From: Speluncibacter jeojiensis
GTDB taxonomy: Bacteria; Actinomycetota; Actinomycetes; Mycobacteriales; Mycobacteriaceae
DNA: 64,000 nucleotides
Direction of reading: 5' to 3'
Assembly (NCBI RefSeq): GCF_029589495.1
Contig: NZ_JAAIVF010000004.1
Coordinates: forward strand, 1-64,000
In this document: piece after piece, positions 49,510 through 62,414 of the stretch
Layout: each line of letters starts with the position of its first letter
How positions within the stretch are numbered: the stretch's first letter is position 1
Program-made: the position numbers and the translations under genes
Notes under the pieces: model-generated
Seen by the model: only the letters and a program-made list of their open reading frames with translations
Databases searched by the model: none
Told to the model about the DNA's origin: nothing

Positions 49510-49554
49510 GCCGAGCAGCCTATGATCCGGCGGCGCTCCCGCGCGCGCCGACAC

Positions 49555-50913
49555 TCACATCGAGGCGATGAGCCGGTCCACCCGCTCGTCGACCGACAGG
49601 AACGGGTCCTTGCACAACACCGTGCGCTGAGCCTGGTCGTTGAGCTTGAGATGCACCCAGTCGACCGTGAAGTCACGTCCGGCCTCCTGCGCCGCTGCGA
49701 TGAAGTCGCCGCGCAGCTTCGCGCGGGTCGTCTGCGGCGGCGTGTCGACCGCGGCGTCGACGCTCTCGTCGTCGGTGACGCGTTTGGCGAGGCCCTTGCG
49801 CTGGAGCAGGTCGAATACGCCGCGCCCGCGCTTGATGTCGTGATAGGCCAGGTCCAGCTGGGCGATCTTCGGGTCGGAGAGCTCCATGCCGTACTTGTCC
49901 TGGTACCGCTGGAACAGCTTGCGCTTGATGACCCAGTCGACCTCGGTGTCGACCTTGGAGAAGTCCTGCAACTCGACCGCGTCGAGCTGGCGGCCCCACA
50001 GGTCGACCACCTGGGCCAGTTCATGATTCGGCTCGCGGCCGCCGAGGTACTCGACCGCCTTCGCGTGGTACTCGCGCTGCATGTCGAGCGCGCTGGCCTG
50101 CCGGCCCCCGGCCAGCCGCACCGGACGGCGGCCGGTCATGTCGTGGCTGACCTCGCGGATCGCGCGGATCGGATTGTCCAGCGCGAAGTCCCGGAACGCC
50201 ACGCCCGCCTCGATCATCTCGAGCATCAGCGAGGCGGTCCCGACCTTGAGCATCGTGGTGGTCTCGGACATGTTCGAGTCGCCGACGATCACGTGCAGCC
50301 GGCGATACTTCTCGGCATCGGCGTGCGGCTCGTCGCGGGTGTTGATGATCGGCCGCGACCGGGTCGTCGCCGAGGAGACGCCCTCCCAGATGTGCTCGGC
50401 GCGCTGGCTCAGGCAGAAGGTGGCCGACTTCGGCGTCTGCAGCACCTTGCCCGCACCACAGATCAGCTGGCGGGTCACCAGGAACGGCAGCAGCACATCG
50501 GAGATCTTCGAGAACTCCCCCGCCCGCACCACCAGATAGTTCTCGTGGCAGCCGTAGGAGTTGCCGGCCGAGTCCGTGTTGTTCTTGAACAGGTAGATGT
50601 CGCCGCCGATCCCCTCCTCGGCCAGCCGCGACTCAGCGTCGATCAGCAGATCCTCGAGCACCCGCTCCCCGGCATGGTCGTGCGCGACGAGCTGGCTCAG
50701 GTGGTCACACTCGGCCGTCGCATACTCCGGGTGCGATCCGACGTCCAGATACAGACGCGCGCCGTTGCGGAGGAACACGTTCGAGCTGCGCCCCCAGGAC
50801 ACGACCCGGCGGAACAGGTACCGCGCCACCTCGTCCGGGCTCAGCCTGCGATGCCCGTGAAAGGTGCAGGTGACCCCGAACTCCGTCTCGATCCCCATGA
50901 TTCGTCGCTGCAC
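49555..50913 (-). CDS. pafA: Pup-protein ligase PafA
   Basis: 452 residues. It phosphorylates Pup's C-terminal Glu with ATP and attaches it to substrate lysines. The carboxylate-amine-ligase-like fold is shown by [31 protein letters not shown] (catalytic Asp loop), [18 protein letters not shown] and [23 protein letters not shown]. It shares ancestry with Dop upstream but lacks Dop's additional loop. It is 65 bp downstream of prcA, whereas in M. tuberculosis these are separated by unrelated genes. Confidence 0.97.
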   Translation of the reverse strand: MQRRIMGIETEFGVTCTFHGHRRLSPDEVARYLFRRVVSWGRSSNVFLRNGARLYLDVGSHPEYATAECDHLSQLVAHDHAGERVLEDLLIDAESRLAEEGIGGDIYLFKNNTDSAGNSYGCHENYLVVRAGEFSKISDVLLPFLVTRQLICGAGKVLQTPKSATFCLSQRAEHIWEGVSSATTRSRPIINTRDEPHADAEKYRRLHVIVGDSNMSETTTMLKVGTASLMLEMIEAGVAFRDFALDNPIRAIREVSHDMTGRRPVRLAGGRQASALDMQREYHAKAVEYLGGREPNHELAQVVDLWGRQLDAVELQDFSKVDTEVDWVIKRKLFQRYQDKYGMELSDPKIAQLDLAYHDIKRGRGVFDLLQRKGLAKRVTDDESVDAAVDTPPQTTRAKLRGDFIAAAQEAGRDFTVDWVHLKLNDQAQRTVLCKDPFLSVDERVDRLIASM

Positions 50914-50978
50914 ACTTCCGACATTACAGCGGGATCGGCCCGGAGCGCGGCGATCGGCCGACAGCGCGGCGATCGGGT

Positions 50979-51773
50979 TCAGCTCTGCGGCGCTTCGCCT
51001 TCCGCCGCACCGTCGGTCGGCTCCGTGGCCCCGGTGTCGGCGGTCGCGTTGTCGGCGGCCTCCGCCCGGTCCGGCAGCAACTCGGCGAGCGCCGCGCGGC
51101 CGATGCGGCGGAACGCCCGACGCGGCCGGTTCCGGTCCAGGATCGCCACCTCGATCGATCCGACGTCGAGTACCCGCGCCGCCGAACCGGACTCGCTGGT
51201 GCCGTCCTCGAGCGCCTTCACCGCAACCGTGACCGCCTCCTCGAGGGGCAGTTCCGGGCGGTACGACTCGCGCAGCGCCTTCGTGATCGGCTCGGTCGCG
51301 CCGCCCATCACCACGAACGTCGACTCGTCGACGATCGAACCGTCGTAGGTGATCCGGTACAGCTGCGGGGACCCGGTCTTGCCGGGCGCCGCGACCTCGG
51401 CGACGCAGATCTCCACCTCGTATGGCTTCGGCTGCTCGGTGAAGATCGTCCCGAGCGTCTGCGCGTAGGCGTTGGCCAGCGAGCGTCCGGTGACGTCGCG
51501 CCGGTCGTAGGAATAGCCGCGCAGATCGGCCTGCATGATGCCGCCGCGGCGCAGGTTCTCGAACTCGTTGTACTTGCCGACCGCGGCGAAACCCAGCCGG
51601 TCGTACAGCTCGCTGACCTTGTGCAGCGCCTTCGACGGATTCTCCGCCACGAACAGCACACCGTCCGCGTAGGTCAGCACCACCACGCTGCGCCCGCGGG
51701 CGATGCCCTTGCGCGCCAGGTCCGAACGATCGCGCATGATCTGCTCGGCGGAGGCGTAATACGGCATCGTCAT
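50979..51773 (-). CDS. prcA: 20S proteasome alpha subunit PrcA
   Basis: 264 residues. It forms the outer gated rings of the proteasome. [47 protein letters not shown] is a typical actinobacterial N-terminus with the gating segment. The acidic C-terminal tail (about residues 235-264) is unstructured. ATG 51773 overlaps the prcB stop (ATGA). Confidence 0.97.
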   Translation of the reverse strand: MTMPYYASAEQIMRDRSDLARKGIARGRSVVVLTYADGVLFVAENPSKALHKVSELYDRLGFAAVGKYNEFENLRRGGIMQADLRGYSYDRRDVTGRSLANAYAQTLGTIFTEQPKPYEVEICVAEVAAPGKTGSPQLYRITYDGSIVDESTFVVMGGATEPITKALRESYRPELPLEEAVTVAVKALEDGTSESGSAARVLDVGSIEVAILDRNRPRRAFRRIGRAALAELLPDRAEAADNATADTGATEPTDGAAEGEAPQS

Positions 51774-52666
51774 CGCCGGTCCCCTTCCCCGCCGCGCGCG
51801 GCGATGCGGTCGTCGATCACGGACTGCGCCAATTGCGCGGTCCGCTCCTCCGGAACCCGCCGGGCCCCCGCGGCGTCGATCGCCACCGCGGTCGGGAACA
51901 GTCCCCGGACCAGGTCCGGGCCGCCCGTGGCCGAGTCGTCGTCGGCGGCGTCGTACAGCGCCTCGATCACCATGCGCAGCGCTGCCTGTTCGTCGGCGCC
52001 CTCGCGGTAGGTCTTCTTCAGCGCCGACTTGGCGAACAGTGAACCTGAACCGACCGCGTAATAGCCGGCCCGCTCCTCGTAGCGGCCGCCGGCCACGTCA
52101 TAGGAGACGATCCGGCCGGCCCGCGCGGGATCGTCGGTGTCGACGTCGAATCCGGCCAGCAGCGGGATCACCGCGAGTCCCTGCATCGCCGCGCCGAGGT
52201 TGCCGCGGACCATCGTGGCGAGGCGGTTGGCCTTGCCGTCGAAGGTCAGCGGGACCCCCTCGATCTTCTCGTAGTGCTCGAGTTCCACCGCGAACAGTCG
52301 CACGAGTTCGACCGCGACACCGGCGGTACCGGCGATGCCCACCGCCGAGTAGTCGTCGGTGACGAACACCTTCTCGATGTCGCGGCTCGCGATGATGTTG
52401 CCCATCGTCGCCCGCCGGTCACCCGCGAGCAGCACGCCGTCCGCATACGTCACCGCGACGATCGTGGTGCCGTGCGGTGCGAGATCGCGGGATGCGCCGA
52501 GTTCCACGACACCCTCACCCCGCTGCGCCCGGTGGCCGGGCAGCTGATCCGGGGCGTACAACCGCAGGTATTCGGTGAACGAGGACAGATCGGACCCGGT
52601 GTGGAGGACGGAATGCAGGCCGGGGACCGCGCCCCGACCGTCCGACCGAGGGTGCGATGAGCTCAC
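51770..52666 (-). CDS. prcB: 20S proteasome beta subunit PrcB
   Basis: 298 residues, a proprotein whose propeptide (about residues 1-66) is removed autocatalytically at PHG-TTIVAV to expose nucleophile T67. The conserved [24 protein letters not shown] and [14 protein letters not shown] follow. It forms the catalytic rings. It starts at ATG 52666, overlapping the pup stop. Confidence 0.97.
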   Translation of the reverse strand: MSSSHPRSDGRGAVPGLHSVLHTGSDLSSFTEYLRLYAPDQLPGHRAQRGEGVVELGASRDLAPHGTTIVAVTYADGVLLAGDRRATMGNIIASRDIEKVFVTDDYSAVGIAGTAGVAVELVRLFAVELEHYEKIEGVPLTFDGKANRLATMVRGNLGAAMQGLAVIPLLAGFDVDTDDPARAGRIVSYDVAGGRYEERAGYYAVGSGSLFAKSALKKTYREGADEQAALRMVIEALYDAADDDSATGGPDLVRGLFPTAVAIDAAGARRVPEERTAQLAQSVIDDRIAARGGEGDRR

Positions 52667-52857
52667 TGGCCGCCCTTCTGCACGTAGGCGCGGACGAAGT
52701 CCTCGGCGTTCTCCTCGAGCACATCGTCGATCTCGTCCAGCAGATCGTCGGTCTCCTCGGCGAGCTTCTCGCGACGTTCCTGGCCGCCACCGGCACCACC
52801 GGGAGTGGCGTCGTCCTCGTCGCCGCCACCGGTGCGCTTGGTCTGCTCCTGCGCCAT
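52663..52857 (-). CDS. pup: Prokaryotic ubiquitin-like protein Pup
   Basis: 64 residues, [16 protein letters not shown] through to the C-terminal [10 protein letters not shown]. It is disordered, acidic and ends in Gln, so Dop must deamidate it to Glu before PafA can ligate it. The helix-forming middle ([21 protein letters not shown]) is the Mpa-binding part. ATG 52857 has AGGAGG 6 bp upstream, a strong ribosome site. It overlaps prcB by 4 bp. Confidence 0.98.
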   Translation of the reverse strand: MAQEQTKRTGGGDEDDATPGGAGGGQERREKLAEETDDLLDEIDDVLEENAEDFVRAYVQKGGQ

Positions 52858-52988
52858 AGCAGCCTCCTGAAGTCGTGGTGCCCCGGGGCGATCACCCTGG
52901 GCGACACCGTTTCTGTCACCTCACCCTACCGACGAGAACCGTCACAGGGGGCGTGACGAGCACGCGTGTCTGCTTCGGGAAGCCTGCC

Positions 52989-54488
52989 TCAGGACGTCAG
53001 GGCCGCGACCAGATCGGCCGCCGAGTCGACCGACTCGAACAACCGCTCCACGTGATGCTTGCTGCCGCGCAGCGGCTCGAGGGTCGGGATGCGGACCAGC
53101 GAGTCGCCGCCGAGGTCGAAGATCACCGAATCCCAACTGGCCGCCGCGATGTCGGCGCCGAACCGGCGCAGGCATTCGCCGCGGAAGTATGCGCGGGTGT
53201 CGGTGGGCGGAGCCGACACCGCCGCCAGCACCTGCTCCTCGGTGACCAGGCGCTTCATCGATCCGCGGGCGACCAGCCGGTTGTAGATGCCCTTGTCGAG
53301 CCGCACATCCGAGTACTGCAGGTCCAGCAGGTGCAGCTTCGGCGCGCCCCACGCCAGCCCCTCGCGGGTGCGGTAGCCGTCGAGCAGCCTCAGCTTGGCG
53401 GGCCAGTCGAGCAGGTCGGAGCAGTCCATCGGGTCGCCCTCGAGCGCGTCGAGCACGGTCGTCCAGGTGGCGATCACGTCGTCTGCCCGGACATCGGTGT
53501 CGCCGATCCTCTCCCGGTGGCCGATGATCCGGCCCAGGTACTCACGCTGCAGCTCCAGCCCGGTCAGCCGACGCCCGCTGGTGAGCTCGACACGGGCTTG
53601 CAGGGTCGGGTCGTGGCTGATCTGGTGGACGGCCTGCACGGGGTTCGCCAACGCCAGGTCGGACAGGTCGATCCCCGCCTCGACGAGGTCGAGCACCAGC
53701 GCGGTGGTCCCCACCTTCAGGTAGGTGGACGTCTCGGCCAGGTTGGCGTCGCCGATGATCACGTGCAGTCGGCGGTACTTCTCGGCGTCCGCGTGCGGCT
53801 CGTCGCGGGTGTTGATGATGCCCCGTTTGAGGGTGGTCTCGAGCCCCACCTCGACCTCGATGTAGTCGGCCCGCTGCGACAACTGGAAGCCCGCGTCCTC
53901 CCCGGACTGGCCGATGCCCACCCGGCCCGACCCGCAGATCACCTGCCGCGACGCGAAGAACGGCGTGAGCCCGGTGACGACGTCGGCGAACGGCGTCTGC
54001 CGGTTCATCAGATAATTCTCGTGGGTGCCGTACGAGGCGCCCTTGCCGTCGACGTTGTTCTTGTACAGCTGCAGTTTCGGGTTGCCCGGCACCGACGAGG
54101 CGAAACGCCCCGCGGCCTCCATGACCCGCTCGCCTGCCTTGTCCCAGATGACCGCGTCGAGCGGGTCGGTGACCTCGGGTGCCGAGTACTCGGGGTGCGC
54201 ATGGTCCACGTACAGCCGCGCGCCGTTGGTGAGGATCATGTTGGCGGCACCGATCTCGTCGGCGTCGATCACCGGTGCCGGGCCGCCGAGGCGTCCCAGG
54301 TCGAATCCGCGCGCGTCGCGCAACGGCGACTCGACCTCGTAGTCCCACCGGGTCCGCTTCGCCCGTGGCACACCGGCCGCCGCCGCGTAGGCCAGCACGG
54401 CCTGTGTGGACGTCAGGATCGGATTGGCGGTCCGGTCCTGCGGTGACGAGATCCCGTACTCCACCTCGATGCCCATGATCCGCTGCAT
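52989..54488 (-). CDS. dop: Pup deamidase/depupylase Dop
   Basis: 499 residues. It converts Pup-Gln to Pup-Glu and removes Pup from substrates. [29 protein letters not shown] (catalytic Asp), [17 protein letters not shown] and [29 protein letters not shown] mark the PafA/Dop fold. The Dop-specific insertion after the N-terminus ([36 protein letters not shown]) distinguishes it from PafA. It is upstream of pup, separated by 131 bp. Confidence 0.97.
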   Translation of the reverse strand: MQRIMGIEVEYGISSPQDRTANPILTSTQAVLAYAAAAGVPRAKRTRWDYEVESPLRDARGFDLGRLGGPAPVIDADEIGAANMILTNGARLYVDHAHPEYSAPEVTDPLDAVIWDKAGERVMEAAGRFASSVPGNPKLQLYKNNVDGKGASYGTHENYLMNRQTPFADVVTGLTPFFASRQVICGSGRVGIGQSGEDAGFQLSQRADYIEVEVGLETTLKRGIINTRDEPHADAEKYRRLHVIIGDANLAETSTYLKVGTTALVLDLVEAGIDLSDLALANPVQAVHQISHDPTLQARVELTSGRRLTGLELQREYLGRIIGHRERIGDTDVRADDVIATWTTVLDALEGDPMDCSDLLDWPAKLRLLDGYRTREGLAWGAPKLHLLDLQYSDVRLDKGIYNRLVARGSMKRLVTEEQVLAAVSAPPTDTRAYFRGECLRRFGADIAAASWDSVIFDLGGDSLVRIPTLEPLRGSKHHVERLFESVDSAADLVAALTS

Positions 54489-54573
54489 TCCCCGAGCCTA
54501 GATGCTCACCCGGCCCGGGTGCCGATCACCGCGCGCAGACGCCGGTGCGAGCCGTGCCCGCCGGCGTGCCACG

Positions 54574-55167
54574 ATGGTCGCCATGCGCTCGCCCGAGGAC
54601 CCCGGTTCCGATCGACCAGATGCGGACCGGGCCGGGTCGGGTGGGTCCCCGGCCGACGAGGTGGTCGCCGTGTTCGACGCCGACGGCACGCCGACGGGCA
54701 CCGCGCCGCGCTCCCGCGTCTACGCCGAGGGGCTGTGGCACGCCAGCGCCGGGGTGATGGTCCGGTCGGGCGACCTGCGGCGCGTCTACGTGCACCGGCG
54801 CACCGATACGAAGGCGGTGTTCCCCGGTTTGTACGACTGCCTGGCCGGCGGTGTGCTCGACCCCGGGGAACTGCCCGAGCAGGCCGCGGCCCGCGAGTTG
54901 GGCGAGGAACTGGGGGTCACCGGTGCGGCGTTGCGCCCGCTCGCCCGATGCTCGTGGGACGGAACCTGGGCGGGTATGGCGTTGCGCTGTCACCTGTTCG
55001 CGTTCGTCACCGAGTACGACGGCCCGATCGTGCACCAGGCCAGCGAGATCGCCGAGGGAGGCTGGTGGACCCGTGTGGACCTCGCCGCGCACCTCGCCGA
55101 CGCGCAGTGGCCATTCGTGCCGGACACGCGGGCGCTGCTCGCGACACTGCCGCCCGGCGGTTGGTGA
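54574..55167 (+). CDS. Nudix hydrolase
   Basis: 197 residues from ATG 54574 (MVAMRSPEDPG), though ATG 54583 is also possible. The Nudix box is complete: GGVLDPGELPEQAAARELGEELGV. The enzyme hydrolyses a nucleoside diphosphate linked to another moiety; IPP-isomerase-like or YfcD-type relatives fit the length. It is inserted between dop and mpa on the opposite strand and its stop lies inside a strong hairpin with the mpa end. Confidence 0.88.
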   Translation: MVAMRSPEDPGSDRPDADRAGSGGSPADEVVAVFDADGTPTGTAPRSRVYAEGLWHASAGVMVRSGDLRRVYVHRRTDTKAVFPGLYDCLAGGVLDPGELPEQAAARELGEELGVTGAALRPLARCSWDGTWAGMALRCHLFAFVTEYDGPIVHQASEIAEGGWWTRVDLAAHLADAQWPFVPDTRALLATLPPGGW

Positions 55168-55185
55168 ACCGGCGGGCGGCAGTGT
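55144..55185. terminator. Long hairpin between Nudix gene and mpa
   Basis: ACACTGCCGCCCGGCGGTT (55144-55162) pairs with AACCGGCGGGCGGCAGTGT (55167-55185) with one mismatch over 19 bp, around a 4-nt loop GGTG. It spans the Nudix stop codon and can serve as a terminator for both convergent genes. Confidence 0.75.
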
Positions 55186-55208
55186 CGGTGCCGATGCGCT
55201 CGTGCTGA

Positions 55209-56990
55209 CTACAGGTACTGACCGGTGTTGGTCTCGGTGTCGATCGCCCGGCTGGCGCTGGCGTTCTTGCCGGTGACCAGCGTGCGGATGTAGACGATCC
55301 GCTCGCCCTTCTTGCCCGAGATCCGGGCCCAGTCGTCGGGGTTGGTGGTGTTCGGCAGGTCCTCGTTCTCGGAGAACTCGTCGACGATCGAGTCGAACAG
55401 GTGCTGCACGCGCAGACCGGACGATCCGGTCTCGAGAACCGCCTTGATCGCGTACTTCTTGGCCCGGTCCACGATGTTCTGGATCATCGCGCCGGAGTTG
55501 AAGTCCTTGAAGTACAGGACCTCCTTGTCGCCGTTGGCGTAGGTGACCTCGAGGAAGCGGTTCTCCTCGCTTTCGGCGTACATCCGGTCGACGACCCGGG
55601 TGATCATCGCCTGCACGCAGGCCGTGCGGTCGCCGTTGAACTCGTCGACGTCGTCCTGGTTCACCGGTAAGGCATCGGTCAGGTACTTCGAGAAGATGTC
55701 CTGCGCCGCCTCCGCGTCGGGACGCTCGATCTTGATCTTGACGTCCAGCCGGCCCGGCCGAAGGATCGCCGGATCGATCATGTCCTCACGGTTCGACGCA
55801 CCGATGACGATGACGTTCTCGAGGCCCTCGACACCGTCGATCTCGCTGAGCAACTGCGGCACGACCGTCGTCTCCACGTCCGACGACACGCCCGATCCGC
55901 GGGTGCGGAAGATGGAGTCCATCTCGTCGAAGAACACGATCACCGGCGTGCCCTCGGACGCCTTCTCGCGGGCCCGCTGGAAGATCAGCCGGATGTGGCG
56001 TTCGGTCTCGCCGACGAACTTGTTGAGCAGTTCCGGGCCCTTGATGTTCAGGAAGTAGGACTTCGCGTCCTTGCTGTCCTGCCCGCGCGCCTCGGCGATC
56101 TTCTTGGCGAGCGAGTTGGCGACGGCCTTCGCGATCAGCGTCTTTCCGCATCCGGGCGGCCCGTAGAGCAGTACGCCCTTCGGCGGGCGCAGGGCGTACT
56201 GATGGAACAGGTCCTTGTGCAGGAACGGGAGCTCGACCGCGTCTCGGATCTGTTCGATCTGTCTGCCCAGGCCGCCGATGTCGTTGTAGCCGACGTCGGG
56301 CACCTCTTCGAGCACCAGATCCTCGACCTCGGCCTTCGGGATGCGCTCGAAGGCGTATCCGGCCTTGGTGTCGACCAGCAGCGAATCTCCGGCGCGCAGG
56401 CGGCGTTTGTCGCCGTCGGGCCGGTTCTCCACGTCGGTGAGGAACTCGGCCACCAGCGGGGCAGACAGACACACGATGCGCTCCTCGTCGGCATGCCCGA
56501 CCACGAGTGCCCGCGTGCCGTCGTCGAGGACCTCGCGCAGCGTGCAGATCTCCCCCACGCTCTCGAAGTCGCCGGCTTCGACGATCGTCATGGCCTCGTT
56601 CAGCCGGACCGTCTGGCCGCGGTGCAGGCTCGCCGAGTCGACGTTGGGTGAGCAGGTCAGACGCATCTTCCGCCCGGAGGTGAACACGTCGACGGTCTGG
56701 TCGTCGTAGCCGCTGAGCATGACCCCGTAGCCGCTGGGCGGCTGGCCGAGGCGGTCGACCTCTTCGCGCAGCGCGAGCAACTGGTTGCGCGCGTCCTTGA
56801 GCGTGTCCATCAGCTTCGCATTGCGTATCGACAGCGAGTCGACCCGCGCTTCGAGATCTTGTACCTGACGCGGTGATTCGGCGAGCTGACGGCGCAGCGT
56901 CTCCGTCTCCGCTCGCAGGGCGGCCAACTGATCGGCACCGTGTTGTTCGACACCACTCCGGTCATCGGAGGGACGTTCTGGCCCGCTCAT
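55209..56990 (-). CDS. mpa: Proteasomal AAA+ ATPase Mpa (ARC)
   Basis: About 593 residues from ATG 56990 ([15 protein letters not shown]); an in-frame start 17 codons upstream is less likely because GGAGG lies just before 56990. The N-terminal coiled coil (about residues 20-75) captures Pup. Two OB-like domains and an AAA module follow, with Walker [16 protein letters not shown] and Walker [12 protein letters not shown]. The C-terminus GQYL, with its penultimate Tyr, is the motif that docks to PrcA and opens its gate. Confidence 0.97.
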   Translation of the reverse strand: MSGPERPSDDRSGVEQHGADQLAALRAETETLRRQLAESPRQVQDLEARVDSLSIRNAKLMDTLKDARNQLLALREEVDRLGQPPSGYGVMLSGYDDQTVDVFTSGRKMRLTCSPNVDSASLHRGQTVRLNEAMTIVEAGDFESVGEICTLREVLDDGTRALVVGHADEERIVCLSAPLVAEFLTDVENRPDGDKRRLRAGDSLLVDTKAGYAFERIPKAEVEDLVLEEVPDVGYNDIGGLGRQIEQIRDAVELPFLHKDLFHQYALRPPKGVLLYGPPGCGKTLIAKAVANSLAKKIAEARGQDSKDAKSYFLNIKGPELLNKFVGETERHIRLIFQRAREKASEGTPVIVFFDEMDSIFRTRGSGVSSDVETTVVPQLLSEIDGVEGLENVIVIGASNREDMIDPAILRPGRLDVKIKIERPDAEAAQDIFSKYLTDALPVNQDDVDEFNGDRTACVQAMITRVVDRMYAESEENRFLEVTYANGDKEVLYFKDFNSGAMIQNIVDRAKKYAIKAVLETGSSGLRVQHLFDSIVDEFSENEDLPNTTNPDDWARISGKKGERIVYIRTLVTGKNASASRAIDTETNTGQYL

Positions 56991-57056
56991 GTGCGACTCC
57001 TCCCGTTCCTTTGATTCAACGCTACCGGGATCGCCGACCAAATGGGATGTGACGCG

Positions 57057-58100
57057 CTATCGCTCGCAGGCGAGTTCACGACCGGACCGCGAACCGGAGT
57101 GGGGTACAGACGCCTCGAACGCCGCCAGCGTCGCCCGGCGGCCGATCTCCACTGCCCGGCGCAGCTGGGTCGCATCGCGGTCGTTGCGCAGCACCCGGGA
57201 CGCCGAGTCGGGCGGGCGGATCTGCAGCACGCTCGGCGCGGACAGCGGGTTCGCGTCGTGCTCGGCGAAGAACCGCTCGTCCGCACACTCCCTCGCGAAC
57301 CGGTCGGACCACACCTCCACAGTGCCGGGCGCCTTACGGGCGAGGTGCGCGCGCATGAATCGGCGCTGCAGCGGGCCGATCGGTTCGGGAACCTGGGTGG
57401 AGATCCGGGTGCGCAGCACCAGCACGTGGGTGGCGCCGTCGGCGACCGCGGTGTGCACGGGAACGGGCTGGCTGATCCCGGCGTCGAGGAATCTGCGCCC
57501 GCCCACGGGTACCGGTCGCCCCGACAGCAAGGGCATGCCGGCGCTCGCGCGCAACGCCCGCCGCAGGCTGTCCTGGTCAGCCAGATGCGCGTGCAGGTCC
57601 ACCGACTCGCCGGTGTCGACACAGGTCGCCAGCGGGTGGAAACGCACCGGATGGGCCAGCACCGCAGCACAATCCAGCGGAACCAGGTCGTGGCAGACGG
57701 TGTCGACCAGGTACTCGTTGTCCACCACCGGACGTCCCCGCAACGGCGACCAGAAATTGGTGACCCGCCGGATCACCGCCGGGTCCCACCAGATCGACAT
57801 ACCCGCGGCGGCGTCCCGGGCGAGCAGCCAGACCCCGTTGAGCGCGCCGGCGGACGCGCCGTACACGTCGTCGAAACAGTCGGTCAGGCCCAGTTGTTCG
57901 AGCGCCAACACCATGCCGCCCGAGTACGCGCCGCGACCGCCGCCACCCTCGATCACCAGGGCCAGGCGGGCGTCGTCGGACCGGCCGTGCGGGCGGCTGC
58001 CCGAGGCCAGGCGCGCCGTGATCAACTCCCGCACCGGATGCGCGGTGGACGGGGCGACCCCGGTCGAGCGCGGGGTACGGACTGGGGAACCGGCAGACAT
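57057..58100 (-). CDS. Patatin-like phospholipase family protein
   Basis: 347 residues. The Ser-Asp dyad is present: oxyanion loop EGGGGRGAYSGGM, nucleophile elbow GASAG and DAG in FLDAGISQPVPV. It probably hydrolyses acyl lipids, but the substrate is unknown. Its ATG at 58100 is preceded by only a short gap from the divergent MTB12-like gene. It is 66 bp upstream of mpa's start on the same strand. Confidence 0.9.
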   Translation of the reverse strand: MSAGSPVRTPRSTGVAPSTAHPVRELITARLASGSRPHGRSDDARLALVIEGGGGRGAYSGGMVLALEQLGLTDCFDDVYGASAGALNGVWLLARDAAAGMSIWWDPAVIRRVTNFWSPLRGRPVVDNEYLVDTVCHDLVPLDCAAVLAHPVRFHPLATCVDTGESVDLHAHLADQDSLRRALRASAGMPLLSGRPVPVGGRRFLDAGISQPVPVHTAVADGATHVLVLRTRISTQVPEPIGPLQRRFMRAHLARKAPGTVEVWSDRFARECADERFFAEHDANPLSAPSVLQIRPPDSASRVLRNDRDATQLRRAVEIGRRATLAAFEASVPHSGSRSGRELACER

Positions 58101-58204
58101 CGCGGTCGATGCTATCCGGCCGCGATTGCCCTCCGACGCCGCCCCGCGCGTGTTAGCTTCGCCGCAGAGGATCGCTCGTCGTGACTTCGCAGGAAGGCCT
58201 CATC

Positions 58205-58699
58205 GTGAGCAATCGCAGATCCCTCGCCCGCAGCTCCGCCCTGGTCGCCACCCTCGCCGCCGTCGCGCTCGCGACCCCGGCCTGCGCCTCCTACGTCAAT
58301 TCGGAGGCCCCGTCGCCGACCCCGGTCACCGGCGCGGTCAGTCCCGCGCCGCAGGACCTGCAGCAGACGTTGCAGACCGTCACCAACTCCGAGGCCTCGC
58401 TGTCCGACCGGGAAGCGGTGGTCGAGGGCGGTCCCGCGCTGGCACCGGCATTGGAGGCGATCGAGTCGGCTCAGCCCGGGTACGGCGCCATCACCTATCA
58501 GGTCACCAACGTGCACCGTGTCGGCGACACCGCGACCGCGACCGTCGTCGCGAACAGCCCCAAGGGCGTCGCGCCACTGCAGACCATGACCTGGCACGAG
58601 GTCGACGGGCACTGGCAACTCGACAACGCGGGGACCTGCCTGATCGCGAAGACCTTCGCGCAGTTCGTCTGCACCCCGGAGATGGCCGCCCCGAGCTGA
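58205..58699 (+). CDS. Secreted MTB12-like low-molecular-weight antigen domain protein
   Basis: About 164 residues from GTG 58205 (AAGG about 7 bp upstream). The signal sequence NRRSLARSSALVATLAAVALATPACAS ends in TPAC. The Cys could be a lipidation site, although the lipobox is non-canonical. The mature part with YVNSEAPSPTPV and TMTWHEVDGHWQLDNAGTCLIAKTFAQFVC fits the MTB12 family of secreted proteins of unknown function. Confidence 0.75.
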   Translation: MSNRRSLARSSALVATLAAVALATPACASYVNSEAPSPTPVTGAVSPAPQDLQQTLQTVTNSEASLSDREAVVEGGPALAPALEAIESAQPGYGAITYQVTNVHRVGDTATATVVANSPKGVAPLQTMTWHEVDGHWQLDNAGTCLIAKTFAQFVCTPEMAAPS

Positions 58700-58714
58700 C
58701 CCGCCCGGCGGGCG

Positions 58715-60632
<1,918 letters not shown>

Positions 60633-60643
60633 GGATCTCGACG

Positions 60644-61465
60644 ATGGGCGACCCGCGACCGCTCGACCACGAACCGTTCTACCGCCCGCTGCCCGCGGAC
60701 GAGGACGGAATCGAACGTTTCGCACCCTCGCCGTCGACGATCAGCCTGTGGGCAGAGACCATGCAGCACGGGTCCCCGCCGGCGGCGCTGCTGGTGCGCG
60801 CGCTCGAACGCTGCTGTCCCCGCGAGAACACCCGGCTGACCCGGGTATCGGTGGAGATCCTCGGGCCGGTCCCGTTGACGGAGATCCGGGTGCGCTCGTG
60901 GATCGAGCGTCCCGGGCGCAACATCGAACTGGTCGCCGCGGAGTTGCTGGCCCATCCCGGCGACGGCACCTTCCGCCCGGTTGCGTCCGCCCGGGGCTGG
61001 CGGATGGCGGCCGGGGACACCACCGCCGTCGAGAGCGCCTACGACCCGCCCATGCCCGCCGGCGACGGCACGGCGCGCGGATTCGACTGGGGCGTGTCCG
61101 GCGGCTATCTCGACGCTGTCGACTGGCACTGGGTGAGCACCCCCGGAACCGCCGAGCCGGGGCGCGCCTGGATCCGCACCCGCGCGGCGCTCGTCGCGGA
61201 CGAACCGCTGTCCCAGATGCAGAACCTCTTCGCGGTCGTCGACGTCGCCAACGGGGTCGGCTCCAAACTCGACTTCCGCAAGTGGACGTTCCTCAACACC
61301 GACCTGACCGTGCACCTGCACCGCGTGCCGGTCGGCGACTGGATCGGGATCAGCGCCGAGACCTCCGTCGGCCCGGACGGGGTCGGCATGTGCGCGGGGA
61401 TCCTCTACGACGAGTCGGGGCCGGTCGGCCGGTCGGCGCAGACCGTGCTGGTCCGGTCGCGCTGA
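60644..61465 (+). CDS. Hotdog-fold acyl-CoA thioesterase family protein (TesB-like)
   Basis: 273 residues, MGDPRPLDHEPFYRPLPADEDGIERFAPSPSTISLWAE. Two hotdog repeats characteristic of the thioesterase superfamily (SPPAALLVRALERCCP in the first, PLSQMQNLFAVVDVANGVG and GVGMCAGILYDESG in the second). It probably hydrolyses an acyl-CoA. It follows the RecB-like gene by 11 bp and may be cotranscribed with it. Confidence 0.8.
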   Translation: MGDPRPLDHEPFYRPLPADEDGIERFAPSPSTISLWAETMQHGSPPAALLVRALERCCPRENTRLTRVSVEILGPVPLTEIRVRSWIERPGRNIELVAAELLAHPGDGTFRPVASARGWRMAAGDTTAVESAYDPPMPAGDGTARGFDWGVSGGYLDAVDWHWVSTPGTAEPGRAWIRTRAALVADEPLSQMQNLFAVVDVANGVGSKLDFRKWTFLNTDLTVHLHRVPVGDWIGISAETSVGPDGVGMCAGILYDESGPVGRSAQTVLVRSR

Positions 61466-61496
61466 CCGGACCCGGTCCCCGCCCCCGGCACCGACG

Positions 61497-62366
61497 TCAC
61501 ATCCGGCAGGAACGGATGTCCGAGGCGAGGATCGCCCGGGCGCCGATCTCGGCGAGCGCGTCCATGATGGTGTTGACCTCGGTGCGGGCGACCATGGCGC
61601 GCACCGCGACCCACTCCGGATCGGCCAGCGGGGCCACCGTCGGCGACTCCAGCCCCGGGGTCACCGTGGTCGCCGCCTCGAGCAACTCGCGCGGGCAGTC
61701 GTAGTCGAGCATCAGGTACTGCTGGGCGAACACCACACCCTGGATCCGCGCGGTCAGCTGATTGCGGGCCTTGCGGTTGGCCTCGTCCGGCTCGTCCGCC
61801 GGATCCACGGTCTCCCGCTCGATCAGCACGCCCTCGGAGGCGCACAGCACGTCGCCGAACGCGGCGAGGTCGTGCTGGCGCAGGGTGCGGCCGGAGCCGA
61901 CGACGTCGGCGATGGCGTCGGCGACGCCGAGCTGGATCGAGATCTCCACTGCACCGTCGAGTCGGATGATCGTCGCCTCGACGCCGCGCGCGGCGAGGTC
62001 CGCGCGCACCAGGTTCGGGTAGGAGGTGGCGATGCGCAGCCCGGCGAGGTCCTCGGCCTTCCACTCGCGGCCCTTCGGCCCGGCGTACCGGAAGTTGGAC
62101 CGGCCGAAGCCCAGCGAGAGCCGCTCGCGCACCGGAGCACCCGAATCGAGCGCCAGGTCCCGGCCGGTGATGCCCAGGTCCAGCTCACCCGAGCCGACGT
62201 AGATGGCGATGTCCTTAGGACGCAGGAAGAAGAACTCGACCTGGTTGACCGGGTCGAGGACGGTCAGGTCCTTCGCGTCGGACCGGCGGCGGTAGCCGGC
62301 CTCGCTGAGGATTTCGGCGGCGGACTCGGAGAGCGAGCCCTTGTTCGGAACGGCGACACGCAACAT
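61497..62366 (-). CDS. hisG: ATP phosphoribosyltransferase HisG
   Basis: 289 residues, the long, hexameric form with a C-terminal ACT-like regulatory domain that binds histidine. [47 protein letters not shown]-type PRPP region and [18 protein letters not shown] mark the catalytic part. It is the first committed step of histidine synthesis. hisE lies 48 bp upstream on the same strand. Confidence 0.97.
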   Translation of the reverse strand: MLRVAVPNKGSLSESAAEILSEAGYRRRSDAKDLTVLDPVNQVEFFFLRPKDIAIYVGSGELDLGITGRDLALDSGAPVRERLSLGFGRSNFRYAGPKGREWKAEDLAGLRIATSYPNLVRADLAARGVEATIIRLDGAVEISIQLGVADAIADVVGSGRTLRQHDLAAFGDVLCASEGVLIERETVDPADEPDEANRKARNQLTARIQGVVFAQQYLMLDYDCPRELLEAATTVTPGLESPTVAPLADPEWVAVRAMVARTEVNTIMDALAEIGARAILASDIRSCRM

Positions 62367-62414
62367 GCGGATGGCTCCTGGAGATCTGTGGTGGGTCCGG
62401 GCGGCGGCAGCTAC

